A stretch of DNA of 64,000 bases, from assembly GCA_032622095.1 (NCBI GenBank), contig CP136064.1, forward strand, positions 38,368,426 to 38,432,425, given 5' to 3'. Source of the DNA: Siphonodentalium dalli (taxonomy: Eukaryota; Mollusca; Scaphopoda; Gadilida; Siphonodentaliidae). Shown here piece after piece: positions 59,476-64,000 of the stretch. The notes under the pieces were generated by a model that saw only the letters and a list, made by a program, of their open reading frames with translations, did not search any database and was not told where the DNA came from. Position 1 is the stretch's first letter, and each line of letters opens with the position of its first letter. Both the position numbers and the translations under genes were made by a program.

Positions 59476-59613
59476 CTTGTCTGGTGTGGTGTGTGAGTGC
59501 CACTTCTTGGAAATTCTTCCTTTGATAAGACCATAACAAAAGACAGTGATGACCATGACGAAGAGGAAATAACTGGTGTGCATGAGGTGAAGATTTATAA
59601 TTGATCTGTCATG
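59476..59613 (-). CDS. Candidate internal exon with a transmembrane helix, product unknown
   Basis: On the minus strand a pyrimidine tract TTTTTTTTTCAG gives an acceptor, and 138 bp later ACAAG|GTAGTA gives a donor. Only one frame is open across it: 46 codons starting HDRSIINLHLMHTSYF, a hydrophobic helix FLFVMVITVFCYGLI (residues 16-30), then a basic stretch KGRISKKWHSH and TPDK. That looks like a membrane span followed by a cytoplasmic juxtamembrane segment. I do not recognise the family. No matching upstream exon is evident before the retroelement cluster near 60.6 kb, and the downstream join is unresolved. Reading through the donor adds about a dozen codons. Confidence 0.35.
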
Positions 59614-59653
59614 CTGAAAAAAAAATGTAGTCACATCTCAATCATCTCATATG

Positions 59654-59907
59654 CAAGCCTTGAAATAGGGTGTCTGTCATTTGCAGAATGAGGTCCCCAG
59701 TAGGTGAATTTAGTGAAGCTACCCTGCATAGCGGGCTAGCATCACCAATTTAACCCTCTGGGGACCTCATTCTGCTTACACCTCAGCAGAATGAGGTCCC
59801 CAGAGGGTGAATTTGGTGATGCTATCCCGCTATGCGGGGTAGCATCACTAAATTCACCCTCTGGGGACCTCATTCTGCAAATGACAGACACCCTATTTCA
59901 AGGAGTG
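59654..59907. mobile_element. hAT-like hairpin MITE (family A), double-hairpin short form
   Basis: Ends CAAGCCTTGAAATAGGGTGTC and GACACCCTATTTCAAGGAGTG; two hairpins (about 59,682-59,775 and 59,785-59,879) separated by TTACACCTCA. A perfect 8 bp duplication CTCATATG lies at 59,646-59,653 and 59,908-59,915. Close in sequence and structure to the copy at 58,321. Confidence 0.92.
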
Positions 59908-60128
59908 CTCATATGTATCTATTAAGATGTTGGCCGACGAGAGACCAATAAGAATAGAGATCTACTGACAGGAGATGAAGGGATATCATGTTCACTTCGA
60001 TTTTGGCGACCCCATATTAAAAGGTATTAATTCAATAAAATCAGTGCCTAGGCCAATTTCTTCCACCTAGGATAAATATTTTCTAGGCATCTTTTCCTCA
60101 ATTCTCAGGGCTTATTTTCCGGTGTGAC

Positions 60129-60174
60129 TAAACACCAAGCCATACCAAGCCAAACCAAGCCATACCAAGCCGTA
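60129..60174. repeat. Short tandem ACCAAGCCAT repeat
   Basis: Four copies of a 10 bp unit (ACACCAAGCC, ATACCAAGCC, AAACCAAGCC, ATACCAAGCC) in a row. Confidence 0.8.
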
Positions 60175-60619
60175 GGAAATAAGAAGCAAAATTGAAGTTT
60201 ATTCTATATTATTATGTGTATGTGATGTTTATATGACCATATAAAACTATTTTAATGATATTTGATGGACGAAAGTCTAATTAAATCGCCTAGAACACAG
60301 CGCGACGGACACCAAGCTGCGGCTTGGTGTTTGGACAATTTGCATTGTGGCTTGGTTCATATAAAATAAAGAGCTCATCAGCTTATATCTATATTATTAT
60401 GTATATGTAATGTTTATATTACCAAATAAAACTATTTTAATGATATTTGATGGACGAAAGTCTAATTAAATCGCCTAGAACACAGCGCGACGGACACCAA
60501 GCTGCGGTTTGGTGTTTGGACAATTTGCATTGTGGCTTGGTTCAAATAATATAAAACTCCCATCAGCTTTTATCTATATTAATGTATATGTGCTGTTTAT
60601 ATCTCCAAATAATACTATT

Positions 60620-60631
60620 TTAATGATATTT
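60620..60631. repeat. Target-site duplication TTAATGATATTT, left copy
   Basis: Identical to 61,595-61,606 on the other side of the inserted retroelement; the neighbouring uninterrupted tandem units show the empty site. Confidence 0.85.
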
Positions 60632-61594
60632 TGTTTATTTATTTTTGTGGTTTGGGATTCAACCTGGGAGGATTTGGAAGGGGCGGAACCCCTTCCCTAC
60701 AACCCACTTTGAAATGATGTTGGGGGTTATGATATGGTGAGACATACACATTACGATGAGGGATGAAAAATGATCTAAACAGGGATTTTTTTCTTCTTCG
60801 GTTTCTTTTTTTTTCTATCGGTTGTTGCTGTTGCTGTTGTTGTTGATGATGCCGCTATCGCTTCCTCTGTCTCTTTTCTAGATTTTTCTTGTATTTCTTT
60901 GGACCATCTTTTTACTTCATCGCAGTGCTGCTGGTGGTGTTACCGGTGTTGTTGTCGCTGGTGGAGATGGAGGACACCAGGCTGTGATGGTATTCTGGTG
61001 TCCAAGGTGTCGACGTATCCATCTCCACCCCGAAGTCAGCGGAAGGAACATCCGGGGTGGTATCCACGTCTCTGTCTCCGCTGACCTCGGTGACGATAGC
61101 AGGGACATCCGGAATGATGACGGCGTCCCTGCTTCTGGTGGCAATATCGTCGGCGGCATCGTCATGGGAGGCCAAGTGGGGGGAGCTGGTCATCTCTCAG
61201 CTCGCCCCTGTTTCCACTTGGCCCTCCTGTCCGCGTCTCTTCTTCTGCGGGAGGGGGTCTTTTTTCTTCTCCGCCTCCTCTTCTTAGCTCCTCCATCCCC
61301 AGGTAGCTGGTGGTCTCCAGCTACCGGGTTATGGCCGGCAGAGGGTCCTGATAAGGACTGTGTCGGTATAACCCGGTAAGTCAAAAACAAGTCAACTAGG
61401 CTGCCTGACCGGTGTAAATTCCATGTCAGGCAGTGATCCAGGTTTGAATGAGCTTAGCACGAGCCTGACTTCAGCGGGGATTATAGACAAATCCATTGTC
61501 CGCTGAAGTCAGTAATCCGATCGCCAGGTGGTCGAAGTCTAGTATCGCTCAGGCCCGGGACGTCTTACCCCACCGGCGGTCGGAGCTCGAAATG
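60632..61594 (-). mobile_element. Non-autonomous retroelement copy R1 (963 bp, reversed)
   Basis: Read on the minus strand it starts TTCGAGCTCCGACCGCCGGTGG and has a structured 5' region with three hairpins: CTGACTTCAGCGG / CCGCTGAAGTCAG, TGCCTGAC / GTCAGGCA, and CCGGTAGCTGGAG / CACCAGCTACC. It then enters a coding-like segment and ends in an A-rich tail CCACAAAAATAAATAAACA. The 12 bp flanking duplication and A-rich 3' end fit target-primed reverse transcription. The segment encodes KKRRRRRKKTPSRRRR in one frame and RDAVIIPDVPAIVTEVSGDR ... VEMDTSTPWTPE in another, so the frame seems broken relative to R2. No reverse transcriptase is present. Plus-strand open frames here are antisense. Confidence 0.75.
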
Positions 61595-61606
61595 TTAATG
61601 ATATTT

Positions 61607-62678
61607 GATGGACGAAAGTCTAATTAAACCGCCCATAATACAGTGAAACGGACAATTTACATTGTGTCTTGGTTCATTCATAAATCATCCATTCAAAATT
61701 CTTAATTAGTAAGGGTTAAGCTGATTAGAGGTTTCAGTCTTAAATCTTAATTACTAAGAGGTAAGCTGATTAGAGGTTTCTTCTTACTGTTATTGCAGCA
61801 ATTTAAAGCGTGAATTGTTGTTGATGGCTGTCTCTCACCTATTGTGGTTCGGTGTTTTGACAGTTAGTTTCAATTAGTGCATCATAGCGCTCTATATTAT
61901 AGAAACAACATGCTTTTGATAGACGATTGTAAAAACAATACTCGAGTGACAAGAAAGTAAGTTGATGGTGTCATATCTGAGAAGTTCTACATGTATATAA
62001 GAATGTGGTATGATTTTATTTGGCAAAACAAAAAATTCACTCTCTACTGGACAGCCGAATCGGACGGTCACATTTTGACACCGCTCTTAGCTACAGTAAT
62101 TAATATAATGCCTACCAACATTCAACAGCTCTACAATACACCGGTATTGTATCGCATTGTCTTAAATTTTCACACCTCGCACCTGGCATTTTCACACCTC
62201 GCTCGATCTCCTTTGTAACGCTGACAGATCTCTTTGTTCAAAATCGAATACAAATTGAAATCACCTTCGAGTTGGATATTCTGCACAAGTGTCACCCAAT
62301 TTGTACCAGTAAAGTTAGTACCGAAACCAATTTTAGAAAAATTCCGCTGTAGTCAAGTGACCCAGTCCGGGATTAACAAGCGAGAACAATCCGGTTTCAC
62401 TTGTATGAGCCAGTCGTCTGTTTGCAACCATGGGAAGCCCGGATTCGTGGCTAGGACCTCTACCGAGCTGATAAAGTCACATATAATGGTGATATAATGC
62501 GAAAATGCCACATAATAGTGATTTAAAGCAATTTTAAAAAGTGGGTCTGATCCAGAATCCGGGAAAAAGCACTTTTTCGGCCAAATCCAGATCCAAAATC
62601 CGGGTTAAAGTTAGTCCCAAAACAAAACACTGAGAAATAACCCCCATCAGGGCATTACATAACACAGCAGACATACCC
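61607..62678. other. Stretch without supported genes
   Basis: Holds a 35 bp direct repeat (CTTAATTA.TAAG..TAAGCTGATTAGAGGTTTC at 61,701-61,735 and 61,746-61,780) and, near 62,545-62,605, a doubled GATCCAGAATCCGGG / GATCCAAAATCCGGG segment. Open frames of 63 to 87 codons here have no splice or family support. Confidence 0.4.
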
Positions 62679-62693
62679 ACACTCCACGTCATT

Positions 62694-63684
62694 TCGCTGG
62701 TTGGTGGTTGAGCGAGTAGTCGCATCGCTCTTGCTTTGTGTCTTATCGCTGTTCCCGCTGACTGGTGCCGAATTGCTTGTGAGTAAGCCGCCCGAGCGAT
62801 TTGGAGTGGTGAGTTGTTGACTGGACTTGGCAGAGGATTATGGATTTAATCCCCCCTGCTTTGTTAGCCGCCCTAGGCAGATTACACGTTGTGGATACCC
62901 TTAGTTGGACACTACAAACAGGCTAGGGAAGCGTCGTGAATCTGTCTGTGGACTACCAGATTGCTCCAGCAGTACCCTCTGCTGGCCGTACCTCGGAAGC
63001 TGGACCCCACCAGTGACCTACCATCTGGTATGGTGACTTAGACCAGAAGCAGAAGAAGAGGCGGAAGAAGAAGACCCCCTTCAGGAAGAGAAGGGATGCC
63101 GACAGGGGCGAGCTGAGAGACGTCCAGCTCCCCCACTTGGCTGCTGACGTTGACGACATTTTACCAGCTAGCAGGGACGTCGATGTCATCCCGGATGTCC
63201 CTGCCGTCGTCATTGAGGCAAGCGGAGACAGGGACGCCGATACCACACCGGACATGCCTGCCACCAGCTTTGATGTGGAGATGGACACCCTACCACCTCG
63301 GACACCAGAATTCCATCTAGGCCAGGTGTCCCCCATCTCCACGGGCAGCAACAACAACAGCGGATACAGCCATTTATCTGCGGACCTCCAAGTCTCTGGA
63401 GTTGATGGCTGAATCAAAAAGAACAGGCGAAAGATGCGACCATCGAATTCAGCAGTCCGAAGCACACTTCGCGGCCAACAACCCCGAAGCAGAACAACAA
63501 AGTAAAAAAAAGAAAGCAAAGTAAAAAATCAAAATAGCTCATTTCCATTTCATGTTCATCCTGTCATGCGTTTTGTACCTTCATCTCCATGACCCTTCCC
63601 AAAACTTCAAAGTGGGTTGTAGGAGAGGGACTCCGCCCCTTTCAAATCCTCCCTGGCCAAGTCTAAATTCCCAATAATCAAAAT
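62694..63684 (+). mobile_element. Non-autonomous retroelement copy R2 (991 bp)
   Basis: Flanked by a 15 bp direct repeat ACACTCCACGTCATT (62,679-62,693 and 63,685-63,699). From about 62,965 onward it aligns with R1: CCCTCTGCTGGCC, GAAGCTGGACCCCACCAG, the coding-like segment, and the 3' part CAAAGTGGGTTGTAGG..CTCCGCCCC to AATAATCAAAAT. Its first 270 bp (TCGCTGGTTGGTGG ...) does not resemble the 5' region of R1 or R3, so the 5' module differs. Confidence 0.7.
63017..63412 (+). CDS. Open frame of retroelement R2, basic then acidic peptide, function unknown
   Basis: An open frame of about 130 codons without a clear ATG runs from just after a TGA near 63,014 to a TGA at 63,410. It contains QKKRRKKKTPFRKRRDADRG (a basic, nuclear-signal-like stretch), then a proline and acidic part RDVDVIPDVPAVVIEASGDR ... 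FDVEMDTLPPRTPE, and ends near SADLQVSGVDG. R1 encodes the same order with substitutions such as IIPDVPAIV and VEMDTSTPW. No known domain is recognised. It could be a remnant of a retroelement ORF1-like protein or a captured exon. Confidence 0.45.
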   Translation, partial: PTIWYGDLDQKQKKRRKKKTPFRKRRDADRGELRDVQLPHLAADVDDILPASRDVDVIPDVPAVVIEASGDRDADTTPDMPATSFDVEMDTLPPRTPEFHLGQVSPISTGSNNNSGYSHLSADLQVSGVDG

Positions 63685-63699
63685 ACACTCCACGTCATT

Positions 63700-64000
63700 C
63701 GAGTTCCGACCGCCGGTGGACTAAGACATCCCGGCTTGAGTGCTCCTGGACATCGACCACCTGGCGATCGGATTACTGACTTCAGTGGACAATGGATTCG
63801 TCTATAATACCCGCTGAAGTCAGGCTCGTGCTGAGCTCACTCAACCTGGATCACTGCCTGACCTGGAATTTACACCGGTCAGGCAGCGAGGTTGACTTGT
63901 TTTTGACATACCAGGATACACCAACACGGTCCTTATCAGGACTCTCTGCCATCCGTAACCCGGTAGCTGGAGACCACCAGCTACCTGGGGATGGAGGAGA
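63700..64000 (+). mobile_element. Retroelement copy R3, 5' part, cut by window end
   Basis: Starts CGAGTTCCGACCGCCGGTGG right after the duplication that ends R2, and matches the 5' half of R1 along its length: CACCTGGCGATCGGATTACTG, CCGCTGAAGTCAGGCTCGTG, TTTACACCGGTCAGGCAG and GGTAGCTGGAGACCACCAGC. It is in tandem with R2 and inverted relative to R1. The rest lies beyond 64,000. Confidence 0.8.

Larger units (their letters stand above)
60190..61680. repeat. Three tandem units of about 184 bp, third split by a retroelement
   Basis: The landmark TTTAATGATATTTGATGG recurs near 60,253 and 60,438, and its beginning near 60,621 (spacings 185 and 183). Units contain GGACGAAAGTCTAATTAAA, a palindrome ACACCAAGCTGCGGCTTGGTGT (60,309-60,330) and TTGGACAATTTGCATTGTGG. 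The third unit is cut after TTAATGATATTT by the element at 60,632-61,594 and resumes at 61,595 with the same bases. It is more diverged after the insertion (ACCGCCCATAATACAG). Confidence 0.85.

Noticed and set aside
60650-60665. tRNA-type B box (GGTTGAATCCC on the minus strand) suggesting a tRNA-derived SINE
   Set aside because: The match to the B box lacks a base, it lies near the 3' end of the element instead of near the 5' end, and no A box is placed before it.
61057-63519. Long open frames antisense to the retroelement (60,984-61,379 plus; 62,953-63,519 minus)
   Set aside because: They are the opposite strand of the shared R1/R2 coding-like segment. The sense reading gives the basic-acidic peptide with a conserved order in both copies, so the antisense frames are shadows.

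Overview
This window looks like gene-poor, AT-rich repeat DNA from a eukaryote, most likely an invertebrate animal. That reading rests on a very long, highly homogeneous satellite array, many short non-autonomous DNA transposons (MITEs), a short retroelement with target-site duplications, and candidate coding segments bounded by spliceosomal-type splice sites. I see no operons, bacterial genes, rRNA, tRNA or CRISPR array. The species cannot be named from the sequence alone.

Layout. (1) Positions 1 to about 42,378 are one continuous head-to-tail satellite array that runs off the left edge. Monomers are mostly 162 bp (type A) with interspersed 158 bp monomers (type B). Between about 10.1 and 37.1 kb the monomers form a higher-order repeat (HOR). 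Its basic units are 1,932 bp (12 monomers: 9 A + 3 B) and 2,252 bp (14 monomers, one extra A+B dimer of 320 bp). These units are ordered into an 8,048 bp super-repeat (three 1,932 units plus one 2,252 unit), and one copy carries an extra 2,252 bp unit. From 1 to about 10 kb the array is irregular with local segmental duplications, and from about 40.4 to 42.4 kb the monomers decay towards the array edge. This organisation is what one expects of a centromeric or pericentromeric satellite, but function is inference.

(2) Positions 42,379 to 64,000 are a repeat-dense flank. I resolve several MITE families from terminal inverted repeats and target-site duplications. They are: a hAT-like family built from large hairpins with perfect 8 bp duplications; piggyBac-like families flanked by TTAA; a Tc1/mariner-like palindromic family flanked by TA; a PIF/Harbinger-like family flanked by TAA or TTA; and further foldback elements. 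One TTAA element sits inside a mariner-like palindrome, and two others sit at different sites in two copies of one older repeat.

(3) Positions 60.6 to 64 kb hold three copies of a roughly 1 kb non-autonomous retroelement, one reversed and two forward. Two have 12 or 15 bp target-site duplications, and all share a 3' half encoding a basic and then acidic peptide, or a structured 5' region.

Only two places look like possible host exons: 42,588-42,827 (+), an 80-codon open segment ending at a strong GTAAGT donor just outside the satellite, and 59,476-59,613 (-), a 46-codon segment with a membrane helix between acceptor and donor sites. Neither product is recognised. The many short open frames inside the satellite come from a 162 bp period divisible by three and are not genes.
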